Source: Stercorarius parasiticus (taxonomy: Eukaryota; Chordata; Aves; Charadriiformes; Stercorariidae). From it: DNA of 64,000 bases. Position numbers and translations under genes: made by a program. Under the pieces are notes generated by a model. It made no database searches. It saw only the letters and a program-made list of their open reading frames with translations, and had not been told where the DNA came from. The stretch lies in assembly GCA_013396915.1 (NCBI GenBank), contig VWZL01001361.1, positions 200,560-264,559 of the forward strand, in the 5' to 3' direction. This document shows, one piece after another, positions 35,392-48,880 of the stretch; position 1 is the first letter of the stretch; each line of letters begins with the position of its first letter.

Positions 35392-36766
35392 AAGCTCTTC
35401 AGAATACTTTTTCACAGTTAATATAGAAAATAATTCTTACAAATGACAGTATGATTTGTTTCTCATTTTTAAATGTCATTTTGGGGTATGTATCAGCTTT
35501 TCATTTGCACTACATTTCTAATATGAAATTGAGACATCAACACTGAAAGCAGTGGGGAAGCTAAAGCTCCCCCAAAACATGGCTTTAAGTTATGGCTGCA
35601 CAGTTTACAGCTTTCCTTGTGTCAATAAACTTTTTTTTTTTTCTGAACTGAAAAAGCACCAGGCAGAAGGCAGAAAGACCTTGAGGACAATTTTTACAAG
35701 CATTTCTTAAGTTTTTATTTTTACAAGGGAAGATAAATATACTAATGTCATTCCCAGTTCTCTGCCTAGTCTGTCTGTATTCTGGCTTTTACTGTATCTA
35801 GTTGTGGATGCTTCAGAAAAAGGTTGGAGGGACTATGGGTGGGAGCGAATCTGTCCCTCCCTTTGCTGTCTTTTGTTTACCCTGTCTTTACTGAGGTGTC
35901 ACCTGCTACACTCGGACTCCTCCTGATTTGGCACAACCGAAAAAACCAACTTTGGTAGGTCTGTGAGCCATTCAGTCTTCTCGCAGTATCCATTGCTTTG
36001 TATTTATTGGCACCAAATGCCATTACGATTGTATTGCCTGTTTACGTCATTTGACTCAGTCTTTCAGATGTTTCTTACAAGTGCTGCTATGTATTGCTCA
36101 AGCCTTTTCCAAGTGACTGACAAGTTTATTGATTTTCAACTATCTTCAGGAATGAGTTATCTCCAATGTTAATGCTTTTCCATGGTCAAAATATGTAACA
36201 AGCAACACCAAAATGCTGCTAGTGGTTCATCGCTCCCTTCTCAAGTGCCTTCCTAACCCCACCTGATTACTGCCTTCCAGCCCAAGAAGTTCTTTCCTGT
36301 AAAACTTCCTCATACATGAGAATGGTGCAGCCCTTTGAATACCGGGGAAAGAAATCACAATACTCAAGAGCAAAGTATTGCTCTTTCTCATTTATTCTGT
36401 TTAATTCTTTGTGAGTGAGTCTGTATTTCAGCTAATAAGAAAATGTGATTTAATGAAATCCAAATCCTTCTCAGTACCAAAATGTATGTTTCTAGTCTTG
36501 ATGGAAACAAAAAAAAAGAATTTAATCAAAAATTATCACTGGAAACAGTCACTGAAGTAGGCAGTGACATGTAGGGCACAACCTTCAATATTATCATGAA
36601 GAATTGGACTCCCAGTTTCCATGCATTTTAGTAGGTATCTGTGGGGAAGAGTTTTGAAATTGTCACCCAGACTCTTCAGCAATATGATCCTTCAAGTTAT
36701 TGAGCACCCTGTCTCTGATCTGGCCAAGCTCTTCAGCGTACTGAGATAATGTTACTCTATCCAACT

Positions 36767-36812
36767 TATTGACCTTAGGGTGAGCATGTATTGACCATAC
36801 CTATTGACCATA
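36767..36812 (+). repeat. Clustered TATTGACC direct repeats
   Basis: TATTGACC occurs at 36767-36774, and the longer identical unit TATTGACCATA at 36789-36799 and 36802-36812 with a 13-bp period. The cores contain TGACC, a nuclear-receptor half-site, and the first copy continues as TGACCTTAGGGTGA. Either a small tandem duplication or a clustered binding site. Confidence 0.7.
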
Positions 36813-39800
36813 TTTATAGACATATTTATTTAGCTCTTATGCGGCACGTAAATAAAATGAGAAAGCTTAATTAGCTAGATAGTTATTCTTTCATCGTAGC
36901 ATATGTTTAAATGTTTTATTGATTCAGGATCAGAATATTCAGCACCAAGACTGAAAAAGGACAGGAAAAAAAACCTGAGAGAGGCTTCCCCATCCCAAGA
37001 TGTAAAGTTGTAAATACACAAATATGTCTCGGTGTGAACGTTACACTGACAGTCTATGAGGATTAAAAACAAGTTAACAGTGAAATGGGAATAAAAGTAA
37101 TAAACTTTTTCCTTGGTTGTCACTGTGCAAAGCAAACGTAGAGCAATGTTTGGAGAGCAGCATCAAAAATAACAGGCTAAAGCATGTTAAAATTTTTTCT
37201 TGGTGTTCAGTCAGGTGCACAGGTGAAATCGTCCCAGGATAACACTCCTTTGAGCAGGCAACCTGCTTAAGGCCTTGACTCCACCCCAGAAACATGAGGT
37301 GAGCATTGAATTTGAAGTGGATGCAGGTATGACAGAGGTATCTGGTGTACAGCAGTGGCTATTCTCCCACCACCACCCCTGTAGGGACACAAGGCTCTGA
37401 GCTATTTGTCACTTTTCACCAGGCTTCCCAGAGAAGAGGTGATGGCAATGAGCAATGGGAGAGATGCACTGGGGCCAGTCTGGGAGATCTGCTTGGGCCC
37501 AGCTCTCCTGGTGGGTGGCCCAGGTTGCGGTACACACAGCAGCCACCCCTGGAAAACTCCCTTTCCTTGGGTGACTGCCCTAACCACAGGGCTTGAGAAC
37601 CCTCCTGGCATGGTCATGCTCTCATCCAGGAGCCCTTTGATTGCCCATTTGCAAAGCATATGTGCATGGGGGGCAGAGGCGGCAGTTGTGTGGTTCCTCT
37701 CCTCTTCCTTCCTTCCTTCCCTACTTCACCACAAACATTTGAACCCCTTGGCCAACTTTAAGCAACTTTGATAGTGTGGTCACACTTGCAAAGATGTAAG
37801 TTCTCACATGTTTCTTTAGAAGAGACAGGGGAGGAGGACAGGGCCCCTGTTCATTTTTCCCAGTGCAGGGAAAGCCACTGTGCAACATCTCTTCATTCAA
37901 AGAAGCCACACAAGGAACAGGTACCCTGCACGCACGTCCTCCCACCCCAAGTTTCATCTGGCATATACATGTTACTAGACACCAGAGGATCTACCAAGAG
38001 CTGCAGAAATGAGGGGGTGTTTAGTCGACCACTCCTGGGCTGGCCCATTTGCTATTAGCCCATGCAGGCTTTGGCCTTGGTTTCCAGTCCAGGAGAAGAG
38101 AAGGCTCTCTATCTCCCCGTTAGATGCTGCGAATTTAAAAGGTGAAACATCACGTACCTCTTTGAAGAAGTACCCTTTTCTAAAAGCCCGATCCAAATGC
38201 CAGGAAGGGTAGTGTAAATCTCGATCCCTCATCTTGCAGTACAGGCTGTTCCAAATGCAAACCTGGCAGCTTGTTACACAAATGAAAAGGATGGGGCAAA
38301 AATAATAAGACTGGGTTTGTCAGCTTTGCGAAGTTTATTTAGCTTCATTCCTTAACACACTGACAGGCACAGGACATAAATATTACTGTGACCACTGTCA
38401 GTGCAGCTCAGCAACACCAGGGCGTTGCACTCCAGTGCGACATAATGTTCTTGGAGGGAATGTAAGTACTATGTGCTAAAGCAAAATGCTCAGGGCACAA
38501 ACATAAAAACAAACTAAGGTACACAGCCCATGACATTATGTTAAATATACTACAGCAAAAATTAGAGCAGATGATCTACTAGTGTGGCTGATTTATTGCA
38601 TACTGGGAGAAGCTTTACTGATGTATGTGAGGGCTGACAGATAGTCATTTGCCATTAAAAAAAAAACCAAATGTGTTCATATTTTTTTTTCCCCGACACA
38701 GCTAGGTGCATTGACCCAGAGCACACATCCCCTGTTAGACTAGCACTAGCAGATGACTTTTGCTGGATGTTGCTTGTTGGGCATCATTCTGAACAAAACA
38801 ACAACTTGGAAGTGCACCCCAGGACTGGGCGGACGAATGCCTGACCATGCCAATTACATGCTTCAGATGCACTAGAAACGCAGCTATAAAAGCAGTGACA
38901 GAACTTTGGGAGGAGGGCGCTGGTGTGGCCAAGGGGTAATTCGCTATAAATAAGCCAGTTGCTGTCCAAGGAACATCTGACTCCTTCAGCGCTTTTTCTT
39001 CCTTAGAGAAGCAGCTGACAGGACCAGGCACATTGGCCAGGTCTGTAACCTGGCGTTTTGAGTCCACTGATGGGACCATTTCTGAGAGCTTGTCTGTTGG
39101 TCAGCTGGGAAGGGTTTGTGTAGCCTGCTGCTGACCCACAAAACTTCTGCTGGAAAAGCGTCTCACTCAGTTTTCTGACTACTCCTTCTAATTTGTCTGT
39201 AATTGCTATCTAGGAAACTGCATAGAATACAGCTAAAATCCCTGCAACTCTTTTCGAGGGTTGTTTTGCCATGTCAGTAACTGTTGCTTATCACTCCAGA
39301 AGAGTAACATGACCACCAATGACAGGAGCAGTGTATGGAACACACCTCTTTAAATATTAGCTCCTTTCTACAATAAAAATCTCCAATAATTCTAGCCTGC
39401 CTGAACGGAGGACTAGACTGGGAAAGAACAGTTCACACGGCTGCACGCTGTTGCGTTGCGACAGCCCAGAGGTGAGCATGGCTTCTGCGCTGGGTGGTGG
39501 TTGGGGTCGGCTGATTCAGGGAGGAGCAATAAACCTCCACAGTAGGGTTAATTGTGCAGTAAGTAGTCTATCTCTGGAGCACTGGGCTCGCCTGTTTTTG
39601 TGACTCAGTGTGGAACTCATTGCATGCTGTGGGGGAGAAGGATTAGGAGCCTGTATAGTTTTACACTGGTTGAAGTTCCTACAGATGCTGTTCTTATTCC
39701 AGTAATGTTCTAAATTTGTTGAGCATTTTGGAAGCTCTGACATTCAGCTGGATAATGCCCTTCTCTGCTGAGATAGGGTGACTTCTGTGGGCTCCTCTCG

Positions 39801-41630
39801 GATGCTTCCACAAGCAGTCCTAGGCTCTGCTCGGCCATGTCTCCCCTTGAGCGTCCAGCACCGTACACAGCTCAGGGCACTATTTTCCAGCTGACTGGGT
39901 GCAGCAAGTGCTGCAGGGACACGGAATTGGCCCAAGTGGGGCTGTGAGCAGGGACCATCAGTCCTTCTCTTAGGGAGATGGGGAGGGTGGCTCTGGTTCA
40001 GCCAAAAAGTCAGGCTGGCTTCATTCTCAGTGAAGGTGCCTGTGCCTGTTCCCTCCAGACAACACAGATGCAGCCCTGGGGACATGCTGCAGCACCTACC
40101 ACCTTCCCAGTGTTTCCTTTGTAAGAATTAAGGGTGCCCAGTGGGTGGCAGGAGGGGTGACATGGCCTCGAGTTCCTCTTCTACCTGAGCCGGGTTATAA
40201 CACTTCCCTTAATGTGTAGTCAGGTAATTGCACATTAATACAGTTGCATTTTAAGCTGGTATAACTGGCCCATGAACAGGCGCAAAGGAAAACTGCAGTC
40301 AGTTTGTTATACTAAATAGATAATGTGGTCTAGTGATTGGAGACGTGATGTAATTACCTGCATCTGCCTCTCCCAGTAAGGCTGGAACAAGTTGCAGTGC
40401 AATTAACCCAGCATAAACCTAAGTACAGCCTGCCAACAATCCAAACCAGGGCCAGCTCTGTACTCCACGGTTTATACTATGTTGCTATGCAAAGGTCTGT
40501 ATACAGAAATATAAAGATTAGTTAGAAAGAAACGTGATTCAAATGTGTGTGTAAAAGCACTAGAGGAACATGAGAGCAAGGATGCAAAGAATGGCCTGTA
40601 CTGATAGCCAGGGACATGATCAACAGCAGCGAAACTGGTAAACACTGAGGAATGTGTTGCTTTCACCAAAATCACAGCATGGATGAGTCAACAGCAGAAA
40701 AACTGCAATCCAGTAATGGGACAATGTAGCCAGACTACAGTACACTGTGTCTGCCATTTCTCTTAATGTAACCCCAACAAGAAGCCAAGCTCTACTAGCA
40801 AGCTACCCAAAATGAGGAAGGAGAAGACAATGTGCAGCAACGTGACCCAAGATTTACAATGGGTAATTAACCGAGATTCCAAGGTGAAAGCTCAATACCT
40901 GTGAGTATAAACATATATCCTGAAATATATAAAAGACCTGTCCAAAACCCAATGCATTATCATGAGTGAAAAGGAAGCTAGAAGATGAAGTGAAGGTTAG
41001 ACGGCAATTGCCAGAATACTTGGAGACATACATTTTGGAGCTTGTGAGCTGCATGTCTGCATTGGCAGTGTCATGTTTTTTAGAAAACAAAATAAAAATC
41101 ACTTCTACTTCTCTACAGTACAGTCTTGCACATTTTTTACATGAGTTCCTACAGCTGTAGCATTACTCATAAAATACTCCAACGCCTCAGTCTGTGAACA
41201 TTACGAAGTCAAGTTTTACAGAACACCAGAGGAAACCAACAGAAAAATTTGGTGAACTGAGGGGAAAAAAATGAAAAAGAATAAAAGATTACATAAAAGG
41301 ATGTTGAGCTAGCCTGTAGAAACCTACACAAAAATGAAAAATAAAGTGCTCACATCCAAAATAAGAAAGAACTGGCCATGCATGCATAACAAAAGGGATA
41401 ACATTGAGTCTGTAAAGATACTCTGTGAAAAGCTCAGATACTTCTGGATAATGAATAATAAACTGCCCCACTCCTTGACTGGAGAATTTGAACTTGACCA
41501 AAGAAACTTGCGATAGTCTAGCTTCTAACCACAAAGACAAAAATCATATCAACCAAAAAATCACCCTTTGAAAGGAAACACATTCACCCCTTAAGCATAA
41601 AATGTGCTGTATTAAATTTGTTGTTTATAC

Positions 41631-41652
41631 TGTATACCCTATTGTATACCCT
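41631..41652 (+). repeat. Short direct repeat TGTATACCCT x2
   Basis: Two identical 10-bp units at 41631-41640 and 41643-41652, 12-bp period, in AT-rich intergenic DNA. Probably slippage. Confidence 0.75.
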
Positions 41653-44421
41653 GTTGATAGCTACTAAATATATCAGGCAACTAGTCACTAAACATCCACA
41701 ATTAAAAGCACACAAAATTGGTTACCTTGTCTATACACAAACATAAATGGTTTTATGCTATGCCTAATTGTTCTTTCTTTATTTAGGGTGACACAGACAT
41801 CCTGAAATATTAGGAGTTATCTCAGCTGTCTGTCCCTATAGGGAAGCATTTTCTATCACTGCCATGATCTGTGAAGGAAGCAATCTGATTCAAAGAGCTT
41901 GTAGAGTTAAAAATAATGATTCTTGATTTATCACACTTGGTTTCTGTTGAAAAATGAAGACCCTGGCTCCTGTCTCAGGTCTACTCATGCACAAATCCAA
42001 ACTGGGGAACTAAATAATTCTGGGGTCTGTGTTTTCCACCACACAGGACATGGTGGGGAGGTTCTGTAACGGCATAGGAGAAATATAAGGCTGGAAACAT
42101 CTGCCTAACGTGACCATAGTTCAGACTGTCAACTAAGGCTTATAAATAGTGAAAAGTGAGAGGGGGAGCAAGGCTTAGCTGTCATATGGGCTTAGTTCTT
42201 TACCTTGTCCTTGATGATATCCAAGTCATATTCACCTTGTGGGTGTATGAGCGTGCCATGGTACATGATGTGAAGGGATCTGCCAATGTCCATCTGTTTC
42301 ATGTCTAAGCTGGTAGACTAGTCAGTGTTCATTGTATTGGCATCAGTGAACAATATCTATGAAATGCAGCCATAGCCATATACAAATCAATATGTGACCT
42401 ACGCTCAGGGCAGTTTGACACCCCTTGACACCAAGTTTCAGCAATGATTTGCTTTTCACCATGTACGATAAATTGTGAAGAGAAGATACAGCTAGAAAGG
42501 GAAATTCAAGGGAAATACCAAGTAAAGCAGCTTGACAAGCTGAATTTAGCTGTGGAACAGAGTCACAGCTCTAAGGCTCAGGGAAGTCCTGCAGGAGCAG
42601 TCCTGGGTGGCCTGTAGACTAGATGCCCAGTGCTAGTGCTATTTTCCATTTCTATGTCCAACAGTTCTACAACAGAAGGAGCAACATAGAGCATCCATGA
42701 GTTGCCCCTACAAGGCAAGCAGGGAGTTCACAATTTCAATTGAGCTTGAATCCAAACCCCAAAAATTCTTTAGATTTATCCATCCATAATATCTATGTTT
42801 TTTTCTCCCTTTAGTTGCTGCCATAATTGTGCCACTGGGGGGTTCTTTAATTCAGTTCTCCACTACTTTTATCCATGTTTCCCAGAATGCTAACAGCTGC
42901 AATATAATGAGATTATTTATGATTTTTAAATATCATCTTCTAATGTATCTCCCAGGCCAGCAAAGTGGCAACCTAGCAAATCTCACTGAACCAGAGCTGC
43001 CTGTAACCTCCCCACAGCGTCCAGCCATCCATTTCCATTTCCTGGCTTCCCTGGCTTCTCACTGCACTTTTTCAGACTTCCTTCTGGAGTATTTTTTTTT
43101 TCCCCAGTAATAATGGAAAGAAAAATGTTATTGGTTGCTGGTGTTCAGTCCCCCAAGAGGAACAGCAGGACCCTCTCTTCTAGAACTATTTTGGTGGTGT
43201 ACAGAGGAAAGACAATAAGTTCTGTCCCTGACGCTGTTCCCAGATAGGGACACACTGCCCCCTGACTCAGCAGCCCCTGAAAGAGAGTCTGCAGTGACAT
43301 GGATGGACACACTTCCACAACCTTCTGGTCTGGTCTCAACATCTGGCATTTCTTCCGTTCCTGCATTTTTCTCACCTGCTTTGGGCCTTGCCCTATCAGA
43401 CAGGTGAATACTTTAGGGTGAACACATTTCTCATGCTGCAAGTGAAGAGTAATCTCCTTCAGTGTGAGAAAGAGTTGACTGCTTTTCAGCAAAATTTCAG
43501 ATTTTTCCATTAAATTCTATTCTATGTTGATTAATTTGTAAGAGACCTTTTGCTGTTTTCTGTAGCCAGAAATATATCTACAACTTCCTCTTTGTGATAG
43601 CACTTGAAAATATATCCTCTGCTTTCCATGGCCAAGGCATTTAGAGAATAACTGTAACCCCCATATGTCCCTTGCTGGTCAAGGCAGTGTAGCCCCATTT
43701 TACAGGCATTAAACTGAACAGAAGACTTGCCCTTGGCCATGCATACCCTGCACCATTCTCCGCTCTGTTTATTGCAAAACTGTAATCACTGTTAGAAGCG
43801 ATGACAAAGTCCTCATCTTTGCCAATTTGGTACTGTATTAAAGGTAATGTTTCTCGATTTATACTTGCAAAATTTAAGTCAGATGGGAGGAAGAGCGTGC
43901 TGTGTGATGACTGACTGACACCACCAAGCATAGGTACTCTGAGCTATATTTTTCACGTTGCTGTTGCAACATCACCCAGACATGCAGGCTTAGTGGGACC
44001 AAGCTTAGCATTTTATCACCGACCCATGGCAAGGTGGCGGTGGAAGAGTTTCCAGCTGAGGCTGCAAAGGCTGTGGGTTGCACAGGCAGGAAAAGTTGAC
44101 CATTGTGTGCTGCTCCGGAGCAGTCCTCCCAGCAGAAATCTCCAGGGCACAATTGCTGGCTCCTTACCAGCACACAGAGCTGAAAAGTGCACCCCTGGAA
44201 ACACAGTACTTGTGCCGACGGTGCTCTTCAGTTTGGTTTTACTCTCCCTCTGTGTGCAGAGAAACGCAGCCCTGAGCCAGCAGCCCTGTGTAGGTGCACA
44301 GAGAAAAAAAGACAGTTGTCCAAACAATATGGTATGGAGGGCTGGGGAAAAGGCATGTTGAAAATGTAAAGGACATTTACGTTAAAGGAAGGTGTGAGAG
44401 CTGTGGGAACAGCCAAATTGC

Positions 44422-44439
44422 AAAAAAAAAAAAAAAAAA
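44422..44439 (+). repeat. Poly(A) tract, A18
   Basis: Eighteen consecutive A. I could not tie it to a retrocopy; the sequence upstream shows no coding homology that I recognise. Confidence 0.85.
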
Positions 44440-45782
44440 GTGAATACTTCAAGCAGCCAAATTAAACAAGACACAATGGGGGCCAACTTTGCCTCCTAGG
44501 CATTTCATGAGCCCACACCCCAGAGTTCAGGGGATGCTGGGGGGAGAACCATGTGTCCCTCCAGGTCTTATTTAACTTGGCCATGTGTAAGGAACTTTAA
44601 CTCTTTTGTGACTTGCCTGTTTCTACAGCACTTGCATGTTCCCTTTTTTTTTCTTTATTTCTGTGTGCTTTTTGTTGGATGAGTTTTAAATCCTTTTGAA
44701 GACAAATAATTTCTTTCTATTTAGAAAAATAATCAATGGAGGCAAAGCGTAAAGTCATTTCAGTCATAGTATCTTGGAGGAAAATAGATATAGTATTTTG
44801 GAAAGAATTTGAAATGAAAACACAAAGCCTGATGGGATTTAAATGTAGAAAACCAAAAATTCAGTCTCGCCCCCTCTTTTCCCTCTCCCTGTTCATGAGG
44901 TCACCATTTCTCGTCTTACAGACTACGGCATCTTGCCGGGATCCTGAGGCAGCCACCAGAAAAAGTGGTCTTGCTCCTGCAAGCACAAAGCAGGATGAAA
45001 CTGGTCAAGAGAAAATAATCACAGCGTTTTCTTGAAGATACAAAGAGAGAAACTTTCTAGAACCAGCAAGAAAAAGACGTCCAGAAAATGCAGGCAACCT
45101 TTCTTGTCCCCTTAAAAATTTGATGCATACCCATTTGAGAAAAAGGAGACTAGATGAAAATGTGCGAAATAGTGAATGTGCACTGAAATTCAGCATTGTT
45201 GCTTGTAAACAGCTTGATTGCAATGGAATTGTGTGTGCCTGCATGCAAGTGTGTGGATACAAAGGATGAGAAGCCAGGGAGGGTCCCCGCACACGCAGGA
45301 TGTGTCAGACCTCAGTTCAACAAGCTTAACTTTAATCCTGCTTGCAAGCACTTTGCTGCAGCAGGCTGGCTCTCTGAAGAGGGAGGCTGACACCGTTAAC
45401 ATCTCAGCTCTACTCCTGCTTTTGCGGTAAATGACTTTTCTCCCAGCATTACTGGTACTGCTTCTGCTCAGACCTCAGGAGGTGGAATTTTGTTCGTCCC
45501 TGGCCTAGTGTGAGCAGCACCTAAGCTTTGCATCCCATGTAACTGTCAGCCCACCTGGAGAGGAAGTGATCACTCTCTGACACTGCATTGGCCTTGTTTA
45601 GCTACAGATATTTCCCCTTTTTTAATAAATTGTGACCCATTTGGGGGCAAATCAAGAGCATGAAGAGAGTAGGGATTGTGAATATTCCTCTCCCCTTGCA
45701 GATTTCGCTTCAGAAAGACCCTGCAAACTCAAAGGACCTCCTGGCTGTATCGACAGCTCCTACTTGCTCTGTGACAACCCAG

Positions 45783-46035
45783 AATCATAGAATATCTCGA
45801 GTTGGAAGGGACCCATAAGGATCATCACGTCCAACTCCCTGCTCCTCTCAGGACTACCTAAAACTAAACTATATGGCTAAGTGCATTGTCCAGATGCTCC
45901 TTGAACTCTGACAGGCTTGGTGCCATGACCACATCCCTGGGGAGCCTGTTAAAGTTACTGACCATCCCCTCATTGAAGAGCCTTTTCCTAATGTCCAATC
46001 TAAACTTCCTCTGATGCAGCTTCATTCCATTTCAA
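45783..46035 (-). mobile_element. CR1 LINE fragment, 3' end (minus strand), older subfamily
   Basis: Begins agaatcatagaatatctcga, then GTTGGAAGGGACCCATAAGG, GATCATCACGTCCAACTCCC and the CCTTTTCCTAATGTCCAATC block, all typical of reverse-complemented CR1 3' ends. It differs clearly from the copy that follows 130 bp later and is likely a different subfamily. Truncated to about 250 bp with no usable coding frame. Confidence 0.9.
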
Positions 46036-46164
46036 TAAGAGTAAAGCGGTGAACAAATATGTTAACAGGCACCACTCGCATTTAAAGTTTAACAGTTAAA
46101 GCAGCAGCAACCTGCTGGTCCCTGGTGTTCATTTCAGATTCTAAAAAATGTCCAACTACACTTA

Positions 46165-46601
46165 TCATAGAATCATAGAAAAGTTTGGGTTGGAAGGGAC
46201 CTTTTAAAGGTCATCCAGTCCAACCTCCGCTGCAATGAGCAGGGACATCTTCAACTAGATCAGGTTGCTCAGAGACTCGTTCAACTTGACCTTGAATTTT
46301 TCCAGGGATGGGCCATCTACCGCTCCTCTGGGCAACCTGTTCCAATGTTTCACCAGTCTCATTGTAAAAAATGTCTTCCTTATATCTAGTCTAAATCTAC
46401 CCTCTTTTAGTTTAAAACCATTACCCCATGTCCTTTTGCAACAGGCCCTGCTAAAAAGTTTGTCCCCATCCTTCTTATAAGCCCCCTTTAAGTATCGAAA
46501 GGCTGCTATAAGGTCTCCCTGGGGCCTTTTCTTCCCCACGCTGAACAACCCCAAGTCTCTCAGCTGTTCTGCATAGGAGAGGTGCTCTAGTCCTCTGATG
46601 A
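46165..46601 (-). mobile_element. CR1 LINE fragment, 3' end (minus strand), near-identical to the 30.4 kb copy
   Basis: Begins tcatagaatcatagaaaagt and the GAAGGGACCTTTTAAAGGTCAT block. The minus-strand frame 46255-46554 encodes an ORF2 tail whose last 60-odd residues match those of the copy at 30391-30890, and the 71-codon + frames over the two copies (30488-30703, 46265-46480) are identical in translation. The offset between copies is constant at 15,777 bp over that block. It is 5' truncated and lacks the reverse-transcriptase core, so inactive. Confidence 0.93.
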
Positions 46602-48420
46602 CTCAACTCAACTTCTGGAACAACAATGGCAAAGTGAATGCCGTAACTTCAGGCTGCAGCACAATTATTGTCAGTGTACATTTCTGAGTTATTTTGTTGC
46701 TACTTAAGTCTAACGTGGACTTGAGTTGAAGATCCAGTTCAAAACTGTGTTCTCTTGACAATTTCCCCAATGCAAGAAAGAAGGTAAACTTATTACAAAG
46801 AACAAACTTTGCCTGTTAGAGAGACAGATTTGTTTGTTGAATTTTGGCGCTGGATCTGAATTGTCTCCAAAGAAAACTGAAGGCATTAAGGGTGTGGAGT
46901 CAGTTTGGCTAGATGGGATAGTCCTCTGAAATAGGGGAAAGTCTTAAACACGTACTCAGCATTAAGCACATTCCTAATATTCTGTCCATACTAACATGGA
47001 TGTCGATATGCCGAAGCCTGCAGCCAAAGTCTTCAGCTCAGTAAAAGCACATCTGCTGCCCATGGGCATGAGTCAGCTATCACTGAGAAGCACATTTCCT
47101 GTCTCCACACCTACGAAGCTCTGTCTAAAAATCGCCATTCAGTGATTTACTGCCATGCTGACTTTGTTGCTCAGGATAAGACAAGCTCAAGCTGTACCTG
47201 ACAGGACTTCCAGCCTACCATGGTGTTAATCACATAATTAAGTATAACATTAGGGAAGTTCCTCTTAATTTTCCTTTCCAGTTTGAAAGCCTCCACCAAC
47301 CATGTTCTTCTCTGCTCCTCAAGACCAAGCAGGTGTTTATTTCTGTGCAATGCCATGCAGCACCTTGGCTTGAAGGTCTCCCATACACCTACTGGACTAC
47401 CCACTGGGATTGTTATCCAGCTCTGCAGTTGTCCCCAGTATCTCTGAAAGCCAAATCATCTGGTTTTTGTTCTTTTCTTGTCTTCTGCTGCTACTTTTGT
47501 CCTGGATCAGATGGAGCTCCTCAGTCTTGTAGTGATAGTTATTTTCCTTACACGACTTGTGGGAATGTAGGGATGAGCGCAGAGTGTCTGGCTCCGACAC
47601 TGACAGATCTCACACTGCTCCCAGGGAGATGCCCAAATGTTACAAAGATGAACCATATGGGCAGCCCCAGCACTTGAGGCCATTAATAGGAATTTTTAAA
47701 CAACTGTGATTGATGGGGCAGCCCTTACAAGTCTGAGATCAATGAAAATGCAACTTGATCTTTTGAACCCAACTCCTTAATTTTTTTGTTCCTTTTTCTG
47801 CAGAGAATCCCATAAAACCATTTCTGTGCAGACAAAAGCTGTCTGGGACACTTCATGTGGATTTGTCATGCATTTTCCTTTTGCTCCCTTCTCCACCCCA
47901 TTTGCAGTTTCACATGTAGCTTGGTTTTGAGTCTTTCTCTGTGATTTGTACAGTCCCTTCGAGATCAGTTTTTTCTATATTTGTGATTGGACATTGTCTT
48001 GAGGATATTTTTTGAGACTCATTATTTTTAATTTCTTTTCAACTTAATTACTTCACCTCTCATTATAACCTGGACGCCAGGGAGAAAAAAGTGGTAAGAA
48101 AAAAATAAAAACAAAAATCCTTGAGGACAGAGGAAAGGCTGAACAATCTTTAGGAGAAAGCAGGGAGCCCAAGAACAGAACAAGAGAGAGGATCATGTCT
48201 AATGAGTCTTGAATTATCCAATATTGATGTCTTTCCCTCAGGATCTGCTGACAAAAATCAGCAGTATCCGAAACAGCTCAATCTTCCAACATTTTCTGTC
48301 AGACTCTTTACCAACAGAGCAGTCACTCCCAGTAACTTTGGATGGAGCCAGTCCTCAGCAAAGATGTCAATAATCTTCCACCAACTGGATGCTGCTGGAA
48401 ATGAAAGCCTCTGAGAGGCT

Positions 48421-48880
48421 GTCAGGCCACTTCTAGCTGGAGGGGAATGAGCCTAGAAAGGCAGAGGGAAGGGGCAGCTTCTTAGAAAGCCAGGCAGGAA
48501 ATTAGGAGAGCCTGAGGAGCAGTGGCAGGGAGTGAAAGCAACATGGGGAGCTGTAGTTAGCTAAGGTCACAGCTTGGGGACATACAAGAGAGTCCAAGGT
48601 GCAGGAGGGAAGAGGCCAAAAGCAATGCAGGCAAGATGGGTGAGTTTGAGGCAACACAGAGAAATGTGAGGTATAGCAAGAAGAGAGGGCAGAGTGAGGA
48701 TGTGAACGGGAAAGGGCTGCAGAGGAGAGGAGGGGAGCACAGCAGTAAGGAAAATTGTGAGAAGCACAAGGGAAGAGCCTTGGAGAGGTTGAGAGGGATA
48801 CAGTGGAAGAGGGGGAAAAGCGGAGAGACAAACAATAACTCTTCCCTCTACAGGAAGAAGAGCAGGAAAAGGACCCCATG
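48421..48880 (+). repeat. Purine-rich (AG) strand-asymmetric tract
   Basis: Over several hundred bases the + strand is dominated by A and G (recurrent aggagag, gggaag and gagagg words) with few long pyrimidine runs. There is no clean repeat unit. It produces misleading serine/proline/cysteine-rich open frames on the minus strand. Confidence 0.6.

Larger units (their letters stand above)
35392..45782. other. Intergenic flank downstream of TBX15, no gene seen
   Basis: About 10.4 kb without a supported gene or recognisable interspersed repeat. Open frames are short (longest about 122 codons, 43993-44361) and overlap on both strands without family motifs. Local features noted are the TTGACC-type direct repeats at 36767-36812, a 10-bp direct repeat near 41631-41652 and an A18 run at 44422-44439. 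Regulatory elements for TBX15 may be present but cannot be told from a single sequence. Confidence 0.7.

Noticed and set aside
44390..44397. AGGTGTGA, a perfect T-box half-site, downstream of TBX15 (possible autoregulation)
   Set aside because: An 8-bp match is expected by chance about twice in 64 kb on both strands; no paired half-site nearby.
48502..48879. Ser/Cys/Leu-rich minus-strand frames (also at 54412-54717)
   Set aside because: They are the translation of the pyrimidine strand of purine-rich tracts; few stop codons are expected by composition.
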